A stretch of DNA of 64,000 nt from Streptomyces sp. NBRC 110028 (GTDB taxonomy: Bacteria; Actinomycetota; Actinomycetes; Streptomycetales; Streptomycetaceae). Positions within the stretch are counted from its first letter, which is position 1, and every line of letters starts with the position of its first letter. The position numbers were made by a program, and so were the translations under genes. Shown in pieces: positions 8,160-16,037 of this stretch. The DNA lies in contig NZ_BBUZ01000026.1 in the NCBI RefSeq assembly GCF_001417735.1, positions 124,001 through 188,000 of the forward strand. The letters are read 5' to 3'. A model generated the notes under the pieces. The model searched no databases. It was not told where the DNA came from and worked only from the letters and a program-made list of their open reading frames with translations.

Positions 8160-8576
8160 CTACCGCGCCGCGGTCAGATGTTCCGCGTATTCCTGGAGCG
8201 AACGGACGCCCACATCACCGTGGTTGAGTGCGTCGATGCCCTGGACGGCTGCGGCGAAGCCTGGACCGTCGTCAGACACGGCACGGACCGCGCCACGGCC
8301 GCCGTACGGATCTCGTAGCCGTCGAGGCGGCCGCCGGTGCCGTACAGGGTGTTGACGATGAGGTCGACCTCGCCGTCATGGATGAGCTGGAAGATGGTCT
8401 TCTCGCCGTTGGGACCGGTGCCCCGGGTTGCAGTTGACCATCACGGTCTCGTAGCCCGCGTCGCTCAGCGCGAAGGAGGTGTGGACACAGGAGTAGTCGA
8501 ACTCGATGCCCTGGCCGATGACGATCGGGCCGGAGCCGATGACCAGGACGGACCGGATATCGGTGCGCTTAGGCAC
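8160..8576 (-). pseudogene. carB: carB remnant with large internal deletion and frameshifts
   Basis: Remnant of the carbamoyl-phosphate synthase large subunit. It starts with GTG 8576 and MPKRTDIRSVLVIGSGPIV, which is the CarB N-terminus, but continues IGQGIEFDYSCVHTSFAL and GYETVMVNCNP, which belongs to the second half of CarB. After a frame shift near 8428 it reads GTGPNGEKTIFQLIHDGEVD and GTGGRLDGYEIRTAAVARSV, the allosteric C-terminal domain. Another one-base shift lies near 8262, and the tail HGDVGVRSLQEYAEHLTAAR ends at TAG 8162-8160. About nine tenths of the normal roughly 1,100 residues are missing. The natural overlap with carA is preserved. It is non-functional. Confidence 0.85.
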
Positions 8577-9113
8577 GCCGGCCCTCCATCGGAGCTGTGC
8601 TCATCAAAGACGTGAAGCGGTCGAACAGGTAGGCGGCGTCGTGCGGGCCGGCTGCCGCTTCGGGGTGGTACTGGACGCTGAAGGCCGGCTGGTCGAGGAG
8701 GTGAAGACCCTCCACCACGTCGTCGTTGAGGCAGACGTGGGAGACCTCGGCGCGGCCGTAGGGCGTGTCGGAGACCCTGTCGAGCGGGGCGTCGACGGCG
8801 AAGCCGTGGTTGTGCGCGGTGACCTCGACCTTGCCCGTCGTGCGGTCCTGCACCGGCTGGTTGATGCCGCGGTGGCCGTACTTCAGCTTGTAGGTGCCGA
8901 AGCCGAGCGCGCGGCCCAGGATCTGGTTGCCGAAGCAGATACCGAACAGCGGCGTCTTCCGCTCCAGGACGGCCCGCATCACGGAGACCGGGTGATCGGC
9001 CTTCTCCGGGTCGCCGGGGCCGTTGGAGAAGAACACGCCGTCCGGGTTCACGGCGTACACGTCCTCGACGGTCGCCGTGGCGGGCAGTACGTGCACCTCG
9101 ATGCCGCGCTCGG
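8569..9113 (-). pseudogene. carA: carA 3' remnant (glutaminase domain)
   Basis: C-terminal part of the carbamoyl-phosphate synthase small subunit. It begins abruptly at ERGIEVHVLPATATVEDVYA and runs through the class I amidotransferase domain: nucleophile Cys in GICFGNQILGRALG, His and Glu in FSVQYHPEAAAGPHDAAYLF, ending EGRRA-stop at 8571-8569. The N-terminal half of CarA is absent. The frame upstream of about 9113 belongs to a different protein (ATP-grasp). There is no start or ribosome site, so it is a fragment rather than a gene. A functional carAB must exist elsewhere in the genome. Confidence 0.8.
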
Positions 9114-9665
9114 TCGACGCAGGTGTTGACATAGCGCGAGGCCCGCCACGGTCCCAGGCGTTCACCCGTCCACAGGCCGTCGATGTGGACGGTGTCGTCC
9201 GGGCAGTACTCCTGCACCAGGCGTGGTTCGGACGGCAGGGCTTCCAGCTGCGGAAAGTCGGCGGGGGAATCGAGGCGTACGACGCCCCGGCTGGCGGTAC
9301 CCCGGCGCGGCTTGACCACGACGGCCAGGCCATGGCGGTCGGCGAACGCGCGGACGGCGGGCTCGTCGGGGGCATCCGCGAAGCGGGGGGTCGCTATGCG
9401 CGCGCCGGAGACGATCTGGTTCATGGTCAGTTTGTCGCGGAACCGGGCGAGTTCAGTCGGCGCCTGGCCGACACAGCCGAGGCGGTCGCGGATGATGGAT
9501 GCGGTGTCGAGGTCACCCTCGTTGAGGGCGAGGAGCCGGGCGGGCGGGCCGAAGCGGGCGCGCAGTTCGGTCACCGCGCGCCAGACCGCCGCGGTGTCGT
9601 CGGTGGCGGGGACGACCAGGGCGGCCGCGGCGTCGGCGGATACGGAGTCCAGGGCGGGGCGGGTG
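9114..9665 (-). pseudogene. ATP-grasp enzyme fragment
   Basis: Read on the minus strand from about 9665, this fragment gives ALDSVSADAAAALVVPATDD, LALNEGDLDTASIIRDRLG, FRDKLTMNQIVSGARIATP and LAVVVKPRRGTASRGVV. That is the N-terminal and central part of an ATP-grasp carboxylate-amine ligase: pre-ATP-grasp domain, then the ATP-binding lysine loop. It breaks off around RYVNTC, where carA sequence starts, and its own N-terminus is replaced by a nucleotidyltransferase fragment in another frame. The original function is unknown. Confidence 0.65.
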
Positions 9666-9933
9666 GTGCTTCGATCGCTTTGGCGTCAGCGCGGTCGGCT
9701 TCGGTGGGCTCGTTGTGGAGAGCGAGCTGGAGGTCGAGGTCGGAGACGCCGGGTGTGGCGGTGCCGCGGGGGATGCTCCCGTAGAGGTAGGCGCTGTGCA
9801 GGCGCGTTGGACCAAACGTATCGGCGATATGAGCGCGGGCGGCGTCGACGACGGGGGCGAACGCTGCCGGTACTCGATCCAGTGCGCCTTCGCGTGCGAT
9901 CGTTCCATCGCGGTCCAGCCCTCGTCTGTTCAT
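9666..9933 (-). pseudogene. Nucleotidyltransferase N-terminal fragment
   Basis: From ATG 9933 (MNRRGLDRDGTIAREGALDR) the frame runs to YLYGSIPRGTATPGVSDLDL, the GSxxRG...SDxDL active-site motif of pol-beta-type nucleotidyltransferases (aminoglycoside adenylyltransferase-like). It then reads ...ADRADAKAIEA and shifts into the ATP-grasp fragment. Normal family members carry a further helical C-terminal domain, which is absent. It is either a truncated gene or the 5' end of the mosaic pseudogene. Confidence 0.65.
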
Positions 9934-10297
9934 AGGGCCTACTGTGCCTTGTGCTGCTGCGTGTCGCCGAGCTGGCTATGTTCAGGAGTTCCGACAGCAG
10001 TTGTTCAGGACGCCGGGAGGCGCCTGGCCGACGCGCTGTTCGATGTTCACGAGAGAGGGCAGCACCGCGGTTCCGGGCGCGCGTCGCGGTTCTGATCCCG
10101 CTCGACCAATGGTCCCGGCCGTGGCTGCGGCCGGGTGCCGATACCGCTTTCATGGGTGTCGGGGGTTGACTCCACCCTTCTCGGTGGCATCAGCGACACC
10201 ACTGATCGGCATGGTGGCCGGATGTCCTCCATCCGATGAAGGACGAAGAATTCTTTTTGTCCGAACACACCGAAGCACCAGTTTCCAGGGATCAGTC
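9934..10297. other. Gene-free interval upstream of the lipoprotein hydrolase
   Basis: Short protein-like scraps appear in shifting plus-strand frames around 9985-10070 (for example RRLADALFDVHERG), suggesting old coding sequence, but no gene can be supported. A TTGACT hexamer near 10165 could be a -35 element for the hydrolase, but I see no convincing -10 at the right spacing. Confidence 0.35.
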
Positions 10298-11236
10298 ATG
10301 ACACGTCCCCGCCTTTCCTGTCGACGCATACGCGGCGCGATGTCCGGCATCGTCCTGCTGGCCGTCACCGCCGGTGTCGTCACAGCCTGCGCTGACGAGG
10401 AATCCTCTGCGCACACCTCCTCGGCCTTCTCGGCTTCCGCCTCTGCGACCCCCGGGACGCACGGTACAGCGGGGGTGGCCAAGCTGCACATGATCGAGAA
10501 CGAGGGTCACCGCCTCGCCTTCCACGTCACGGGGGGAAGCGGCCCCGTCATCGTCCTGGACGCCGGCGGCGGCGAGGACTCCTCCTACTGGAAGGATGTC
10601 GTCCCCAAACTTCACACAGCCACCGGCGCCAAGATCATCACCTATGACCGGGCCGGTCTGGGCCAGAGCGAGGCAGTCGCCGGACCGTGGCAGGTGGAAC
10701 TCGCGGTCAGCGATTTGAAGACGGGCTTGCGGAAGCTCGGCGTGACCAGGGACGTGATACTCGTGTCCCACTCACAGGCAGGCGAGATCGCCACCTACCT
10801 CACCAAGCAGAACCCCGGGCTGGTGTCCGGCTCCGTGCTGGTCGACGCGAGCCTGCCCCCTCTGTATACGGACGAGGAGATCGCCCGCATCGTCGCCGCC
10901 AACCAGCCCGCGGTCGACGCGGCGAAGAAGGAGCCTTCCAAGCCGCAGAACAAGCAGATGATCTCCACGGCGGAGAGCTACGCACCGATGCACAAGGCAT
11001 ACCACCAGGTCTCGTGGCCCGACACCGTTCCCGCGACCGTCATCGTGTCGGAGAAGACCCCGTTCGACGGATCGCCCGAGGACGCCCAGCGCTGGCGGGA
11101 CGCCGCCGCGACGTTCGCGCGCCAGGGGCCGAACCGGGCCCTGGTCACCGCGACGGGAAGCTCGCACGACGTTCCGAAGGACCGGCCCGCCCTCGTGCTC
11201 AAGGAGATCGAGAAGATGGCGACCACACAGGGCTGA
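10298..11236 (+). CDS. Secreted lipoprotein alpha/beta hydrolase
   Basis: Protein of 312 residues from ATG 10298. The N-terminus is Arg-rich (RPRLSCRRIR), then a hydrophobic stretch and the lipobox VTAC with Cys31, so it should be exported and lipid-anchored outside the membrane. The catalytic features are YDRAGLGQSE, the nucleophile elbow HSQAG with Ser159 (the usual first Gly is replaced), and a late His290 in TGSSHDVP. The Ser/Thr/Ala-rich linker after the lipobox is typical of surface lipoproteins. Substrate unknown; esterase or peptidase are both possible. It has no operon partner. Confidence 0.8.
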   Translation: MTRPRLSCRRIRGAMSGIVLLAVTAGVVTACADEESSAHTSSAFSASASATPGTHGTAGVAKLHMIENEGHRLAFHVTGGSGPVIVLDAGGGEDSSYWKDVVPKLHTATGAKIITYDRAGLGQSEAVAGPWQVELAVSDLKTGLRKLGVTRDVILVSHSQAGEIATYLTKQNPGLVSGSVLVDASLPPLYTDEEIARIVAANQPAVDAAKKEPSKPQNKQMISTAESYAPMHKAYHQVSWPDTVPATVIVSEKTPFDGSPEDAQRWRDAAATFARQGPNRALVTATGSSHDVPKDRPALVLKEIEKMATTQG

Positions 11237-11544
11237 CACGCCGACCTCCGTGGCCACGGCACAACATCCCCGCACGTGAACGAGCCGCATCAGCGCTGTC
11301 CGGACTCGCGAATAGTTCGAATCGCCGCCCGGCCCTCACTGCCTCCCGAATCGCTGAACAACTGCGGTCCATTCTGGTGGGCAAAGCCACCGAGCGGAAT
11401 TCCGAGGCGATGAGACATCCGCCAATCGCACTGCTCACGGATCCGCCAACGGGCTGTGCAGCTGAGATCGGCCTTGTACTTCGGCAGCCCTCATGCCGCC
11501 TCGTGGTGTGGACACAGCCGTGGTCCCGTGGGTGGTCTCGTGGG

Positions 11545-11577
11545 ACGGCCCGTCCACTGGGCGGGTGGACGGGCCGT
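11545..11577. terminator. Perfect 13-bp hairpin, terminator-like
   Basis: ACGGCCCGTCCAC (11545-11557) pairs with 11565-11577 around a 7-base loop. It lies about 310 bases after the lipoprotein hydrolase and no closer gene is visible. It may end an extended transcript or be the relic of a lost gene's terminator. There is no T-run. Confidence 0.5.
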
Positions 11578-11681
11578 GAAGTGGTTGGGCGCTGGCAGTT
11601 CACCACCCACGATGCACGCATCAAACTGCGCCACCTCTATCCCAAACATTAGATGCGAGTGGGGTGTATCCCGCCTCCCCG

Positions 11682-11714
11682 GTGGGAGATGAGTGGGAGA
11701 CAAGTGGGAGATGA
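11682..11714. repeat. Three tandem 11-bp repeats
   Basis: GTGGGAGATGA, GTGGGAGACAA and GTGGGAGATGA lie head to tail at 11682-11692, 11693-11703 and 11704-11714. The 11-base period places the copies on nearly the same helix face, as expected for a protein-binding array. They lie about 65 bases beyond the 3' end of uppP, so a role in uppP initiation is unlikely. Confidence 0.6.
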
Positions 11715-11779
11715 TCATGGCGTGGTGCTGCAATCAGGCGCTAGGAAATGCTAGATAGCGCTACCTGTACGGCCCTGGT

Positions 11780-12652
11780 TCAGCCGCCGGATTCGCCCGC
11801 GTGCGGGCTCAGGAAACCTGCTCCCACCAGCACGAACAGCAGGATTCCGAGCAGGATGCGGTAGATCACGAACGGCATGAAGCTCTTGCTGGAGATGAAC
11901 TTCATGAACCAGGCGATGACGGCATAACCGACGACGAAGGCGATGACGGTCGCGAAGATCGTCGGACCCCACTCGGTGTGCCCCTCGGACGCGTCCTTCA
12001 GCTCGAAGGCCCCGGAGGCCAGTACGGCCGGGACGGCGAGGAGGAAGGAGTAGCGGGCCGCGGCCTCGCGGGTGTAGCCCATGAGCAGACCACCGCTGAT
12101 GGTCGCGCCGGAGCGGGAGACACCGGGGACGAGCGCCATCGCCTGGCATATGCCGTATATCAGTCCGTCCCGGACGCTCAGCTCCTGCAGCGACTTGCGC
12201 TGCTTGGCGACGCGGTGCTTGCCGCCCGTCTCTTCGCGTGCGGCCCGCCGGTCCGCGTAGCCGAGCACGACGCCCATGACGATGAGGGTGGTGGCGATGA
12301 GCCGCAGATCGCGGAACGGGCCCTCGATCGCGTCCTGGAGCGTGAGGCCGAGCACGCCGATCGGGATCGAACCGACGATCACCAGCCAGCCCATCTGGGC
12401 GTCGTGGTCGCCGCGCCACTCCTTGTTGAACAGGGAGCGGAACCAGGCGCTGACGATCCGGGCTATGTCCTTGCGGAAGTAGATGAGCACCGCCAGCTCG
12501 GTGCCTATCTGGGTGATCGCGGTGAAGGCTGGGCCAGGGTCGCTCCAGCCCGCGAAGGCGGCCGTGAGGCGCAGATGGGCGCTGGAGGAGATCGGAAGAA
12601 ACTCGGTCAGCCCCTGGACCAGCCCGAGGATGAAAGATTCAAACCACGACAT
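11780..12652 (-). CDS. uppP: Undecaprenyl-diphosphatase UppP (BacA)
   Basis: Integral membrane phosphatase that recycles undecaprenyl pyrophosphate for peptidoglycan and other envelope polymers. It is 290 residues from ATG 12652 (MSWFESFILGLVQGLTEFLP). The two family motifs are present: TEFLPISSSAHL near the N-terminus and ALVPGVSRSGATI in the middle, with about eight hydrophobic helices. The frame extends upstream, but homology starts at this Met. It also confers bacitracin resistance when overexpressed in other bacteria. Nothing ties it to the peptide cluster 11 kb away. Confidence 0.93.
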   Translation of the reverse strand: MSWFESFILGLVQGLTEFLPISSSAHLRLTAAFAGWSDPGPAFTAITQIGTELAVLIYFRKDIARIVSAWFRSLFNKEWRGDHDAQMGWLVIVGSIPIGVLGLTLQDAIEGPFRDLRLIATTLIVMGVVLGYADRRAAREETGGKHRVAKQRKSLQELSVRDGLIYGICQAMALVPGVSRSGATISGGLLMGYTREAAARYSFLLAVPAVLASGAFELKDASEGHTEWGPTIFATVIAFVVGYAVIAWFMKFISSKSFMPFVIYRILLGILLFVLVGAGFLSPHAGESGG

Positions 12653-12907
12653 TGCGTCTACGCTATCCAAAGGCTGATCATGCGCTGTTCCGGGGCATGC
12701 CGGAACAGGCGGGGCGGCCGAGGGGAAGGCCGGCCGCCGGGGATCGGCGACCGGTTGTGGTGGCAGCGTAGCGTCCCCGGGCGAACGGCCTGCCAAGGGC
12801 CCGGCCCGAAGGCCGGTTTACCCATAGGGCAGGGGTACTCGGCGGTCTTTCGGAGTGCGTTCGGAATGCGCTCACCGAACGCCGCCCAGCAGCCGCCGAG
12901 GAGCCAC

Positions 12908-13639
12908 ATGACCACCACCGGGCCGGAGGCGTCACGGCCACCCCGGGACGGGGACGCCGCGATCGTCACCACCAAGGTTCCCGCGCGGCTGGACCGGCTC
13001 CCCTGGTTTAGCCGGCACGGGATGGTCGTCATCGGCCTGGGCACCGTATGGATCCTGGACGGCCTGGAAGTGACGGTCGTCGGCAACATCGCCAGCCGCC
13101 TCTCCGAGCCCGGCGGCGGGCTGCCCATCACCGGCGCCCAGGTGACGGGCATGGCGGCGGCGCTCCCTGTCGCCGGGGCCGGCACCGCCGGCGCTGGGCG
13201 TCGACATCGATGATCGCGGGGACGTATGTCCTCTCCGGTGCGCCGCTGTTCGTCACCGCCTGGATGTTCGGCCGGGGCCGGCTCGACGCGGCGGCCACGA
13301 AGGGCTGCTGATGCGTGGTCCTCTTCTTCGCCTCGGCGGGCGCGAGTTCCGCGTATCCGACGGCCGGCGAGGTCTTCCCGATGGAGACGCGCGCCCTGGC
13401 CATCGCCTTCTTCCACGCCATCGGCACGGCGGCCGGCGAAGATCAGCGGCCCGCTGATCTTCGCCGAGGTGACGCGGAGCGGGGTCGTCGGGGACACGGT
13501 CCTGGCCTTCTGTACCGGGGCGTCGCTGATGGTCGTGGCCGGGGTGGTGGCCGCCTTCCTGGCCGTACCGGCGGAACAGCGCTCGCTGGAGGACGTCGCC
13601 GAGCCGCTGTCCGCGCGCGCCGCGGCGAAACCGCACTGA
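12908..13639 (+). pseudogene. MFS transporter pseudogene (deleted and frameshifted)
   Basis: From ATG 12908 the sequence reads like a metabolite/H+ symporter of the MFS: LPWFSRHGMVVIGLGTVWIL and DGLEVTVVGNIASRLSEPG. It then jumps near 13195 from the second helix to late-protein sequence (SMIAGTYVLSGAPLFVTAWM). It hits a TGA at 13309-13311 and resumes in shifted frames: FFASAGASSAYPTAGEVFPM, then PLIFAEVTRSGVVGDTVLAF, to a stop at 13639. More than half of the roughly 450-residue protein is gone. Bases 12653-12907 hold no gene. Confidence 0.8.
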
Positions 13640-13678
13640 GCCGTCGCGCACCCCGCCCCTGAGCGTGCAGGGGCCCGC

Positions 13679-14383
13679 TCAGGTGCCCCGTAGCCTGCCG
13701 CGCTTGCGCCAGGCCATGACGAGCCCGGCGAGGGCGGGTACGGCGATACAGGTCAGCGCGATCAGGAAGACGGGCGAGGTGGGCGTGGCCGCGTGGCCGC
13801 CCGCCACCACGTACGCCGCCGTGTTCGGCACACAGCCGAGCCCCGTTGCCAGCAGGAACGCCGGCCAGCCCATCCGCGAGATCGCCGCGCAGTAGTTCGC
13901 GGCGGCGAACGGTACGCCCGGGAAGAGCCGGATCGCCAGCATGGAGCGGAAACCGTGCCGGCTCAGCTGCCGGTCGGCCGCGCCCAGCCAGCGGCCCCGC
14001 AGCAGCGGGCGCAGCGCGTCCTGCCCCAGCAGTCTGCCCAGGCCGAAGGAGATCCCGGCGCCGAGCACCGTACCGGCGACGGCCGCGGCGAGACCGGTCT
14101 GGGCGCCGAGCAGCACACCAGCCGCCAGGTTCAGCAGCGGCCTGGGCACCAGCGCGGCGGTGCACAGCCCGTACGCGGCCGCGAACAGCACCACGGCCGC
14201 CGCCCCCGACAGCTGCGGCGGCCAGCCGTCCGCCAGCAGCCGCTGCGGCTGCCACAGCCACACCGCGGTCGCGGAACCGGCCAGCAGCGCGGCGAGCAGC
14301 CCCAGCCGTGACCACGGCGAGAACAGCACGGCGCGGGTGCGGCGCACGGCCGTTTTCGGGGAGGGGGCGGCGACATCGAGCAT
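13679..14383 (-). CDS. TVP38/TMEM64 (DedA-superfamily) membrane protein
   Basis: Integral membrane protein of 234 residues from ATG 14383 (MLDVAAPSPKTAVRRTRAVL). It contains several hydrophobic helices and the family core VPRPLLNLAAGVLLGAQTG and IRLFPGVPFAAANYCAAISR, with the reentrant-loop proline and the FPG(V/I)PF motif of the SNARE-associated/VTT domain. Relatives are lipid scramblases or transporters involved in undecaprenyl phosphate or phospholipid traffic; the role of this copy is unknown. A 7-bp dyad (CCTGAGC/GCTCAGG, 13658-13683) overlaps its stop. Confidence 0.85.
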   Translation of the reverse strand: MLDVAAPSPKTAVRRTRAVLFSPWSRLGLLAALLAGSATAVWLWQPQRLLADGWPPQLSGAAAVVLFAAAYGLCTAALVPRPLLNLAAGVLLGAQTGLAAAVAGTVLGAGISFGLGRLLGQDALRPLLRGRWLGAADRQLSRHGFRSMLAIRLFPGVPFAAANYCAAISRMGWPAFLLATGLGCVPNTAAYVVAGGHAATPTSPVFLIALTCIAVPALAGLVMAWRKRGRLRGT

Positions 14384-14759
14384 CGGGGGAGCGTAACCGA
14401 CCGGGCCGGGGCAACGCTGTGATGTCGTTCGCTCGTCGGCTGGTTGTCGCCCCGTTGATACGCGGGCCGATCCGGACGACCGACTCCCGGACGCCAGGGG
14501 TTCACAGGCATCACACCGGCCCCGTGGGCCCCGAAAACCATTCGACCGGGACCGAACGGTACGCAATGATCACGGCATGTTCCGGTATGCCTTCCTCGTG
14601 ATGCCGTCCGCTGTCGCGGACGCGCCGAAGGCTGCCGCCCTCCTCGACAGCGCTCGAAGCTGACCCTCCTCGGACCACTCCGACGGACCCCGCCAGGGGA
14701 GGGTCGGCCGGGCACCGGGGTCCGCGCTTCCCTTGTCGTTCCGAGGAGGAACAGCCCGC
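14384..14759. other. Divergent intergenic region with candidate tuf leader
   Basis: The region separates the TVP38 gene from the EF-Tu gene and must contain both promoters. A 28-codon frame (ATG 14577 to TGA 14663, MFRYAFLVMPSAVADAPKA...) could be a leader peptide. It has no clear ribosome site. Directly after it, ACCCTCC near 14665 can pair with GGAGGGT near 14698. A leader or attenuator is possible but unproven. Confidence 0.3.
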
Positions 14760-15968
14760 ATGTCCGCCACGTCCAAGCTGCCCAAGGTGTCCAAGCCGGC
14801 CTACAAGCGCACCAAGCCGCATCTGAACATCGGCACCATGGGACACGTCGACCACGGCAAGACCACGCTCACCGCCGCCATCACCAAGGTCCTCAGCGAG
14901 CGCGGCCCCGGCGGCACCTATGTGCCGTTCGACCGCATCGACCGGGCGCCGGAGGAGGCCGCGCGCGGCATCACCATCAACATCGCGCACGTCGAGTACG
15001 AGAGCGACACCCGGCACTACGCGCACGTCGACATGCCCGGCCACGCCGACTTCATCAAGAACATGGTGACCGGCGCGGCCCAGCTCGACGGCGCCATCCT
15101 CGTCGTCTCGGCGCTCGACGGCGTCATGCCGCAGACCGCCGAACACGTGCTGCTCGCCCGCCAGGTGGGGGTCGACCACATCGTCGTCGCCCTCAACAAG
15201 GCCGACGCGGGCGACCCCGAACTCACCGACCTGGTCGAACTGGAGGTGCGCGAGCTGCTGTCCGCGCACGGCTACCCCGGCGAGACCACGCCGGTGGTAC
15301 GGGTCTCCGGGCTGCGCGCGCTGGAGGGCGACCCGCGCTGGACCGGCGCCATCGAGGCGCTGCTCGACGCCGTCGACATCTACGTACCCACCCCGGTGCG
15401 CCACACCGACGCCCCGTTCCTGCTGCCGGTGGAGAACACGCTGACCATCACCGGCCGCGGCACCGTGGTCACCGGTGCCGTCGAGCGTGGCACGGTACGC
15501 GTCGGCGACCGCGTCGAGGTGCTGGGCGCGGACGTGACGACGGTCGTCACCGGCGTCGAGACCTTCGGCAAACCCATGGAGTTTGCCGAGGCGGGCGACA
15601 ACGTGGCGCTGCTGCTGCGCGGGGTGGCCCGGGACGCGGTGCGCCGCGGCCAGGTGGTCGCGGCGCCCGGCAGCGTCGTGCCCCGGCGGCGCTTCACCGC
15701 GAGCGTGTACGTGCTGTCGGCGGCCGAGGGCGGCCGCCGTACCCCGGTGGTGACCGGCTACCGGCCGCAGTTCTACCTGCGTACGGCCGATGTGGTCGGC
15801 GAGGTGGACCTCGGGGCCGCCGGGGTGGCCCGCCCCGGTGACACCGTCACCCTGACGGTGGAGCTGGGCCGCGCGGTGCCGCTGGAGCCGGGGCTCGGCT
15901 TCGCGATCCGCGAGGGCGGCCGCACGGTGGGCGCGGGCACGGTGCTCACCGTGCCCGGCCGGCCGTAG
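14760..15968 (+). CDS. tuf: Divergent elongation factor Tu (tuf3-like)
   Basis: Translation GTPase of 402 residues that delivers aminoacyl-tRNA to the ribosome. GAGGAGG lies 10 bases before ATG 14760. G motifs: GHVDHGKTTL (28-37), DMPGHADFI (canonical DCPGHADY), NKAD and SGLRAL (canonical SALKAL). Domain II keeps TITGRGTVVTGAVERG and domain III keeps GGRRTPVVTGYRPQFYLRT and FAIREGGRTVGAG. It differs clearly from a housekeeping Streptomyces EF-Tu, including a longer N-terminus (MSATSKLPKVSKPAYKRTKP). Streptomyces commonly carry such a second EF-Tu (tuf3), described as stress or stringent-response linked. A perfect hairpin follows the gene. Confidence 0.9.
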   Translation: MSATSKLPKVSKPAYKRTKPHLNIGTMGHVDHGKTTLTAAITKVLSERGPGGTYVPFDRIDRAPEEAARGITINIAHVEYESDTRHYAHVDMPGHADFIKNMVTGAAQLDGAILVVSALDGVMPQTAEHVLLARQVGVDHIVVALNKADAGDPELTDLVELEVRELLSAHGYPGETTPVVRVSGLRALEGDPRWTGAIEALLDAVDIYVPTPVRHTDAPFLLPVENTLTITGRGTVVTGAVERGTVRVGDRVEVLGADVTTVVTGVETFGKPMEFAEAGDNVALLLRGVARDAVRRGQVVAAPGSVVPRRRFTASVYVLSAAEGGRRTPVVTGYRPQFYLRTADVVGEVDLGAAGVARPGDTVTLTVELGRAVPLEPGLGFAIREGGRTVGAGTVLTVPGRP

Positions 15969-15975
15969 GGCCGGT

Positions 15976-16006
15976 GCTCCCGCTCGCCCCACCGGCGAGC
16001 GGGAGC
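15976..16006 (+). terminator. Terminator hairpin after the EF-Tu gene
   Basis: GCTCCCGCTCGCC (15976-15988) pairs perfectly with 15994-16006 around a 5-base loop, eight bases after the EF-Tu stop. The stem is strong and there is no T-run, which is usual in this genus. It also lies just ahead of the next gene's start. Confidence 0.8.
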
Positions 16007-16037
16007 CGTGACCTGCCGGGGACGGCACAATGGGACG

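Larger units (their letters stand above)
11237..11779. other. Gene-free interval with hairpin and tandem repeats
   Basis: No complete gene is visible. Around 11575-11652 a plus-strand frame reads GRWQFTTHDARIKLRHLYPK and stops. It looks like the tail of an old protein, perhaps a transposase, but I am not sure. The interval also holds a perfect 13-bp hairpin and a triple 11-bp tandem repeat, listed separately. Confidence 0.4.

Noticed and set aside
10298..11236. Alpha/beta hydrolase as the missing NRPS thioesterase
   Set aside because: It has a signal peptide and lipobox, so it acts outside the cell, and it is 14 kb from the NRPS operon on the other strand.
11780..12652. uppP as a self-resistance gene of the peptide cluster
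   Set aside because: It is a near-universal housekeeping gene, 11 kb away, on its own transcript, with ordinary genes in between.
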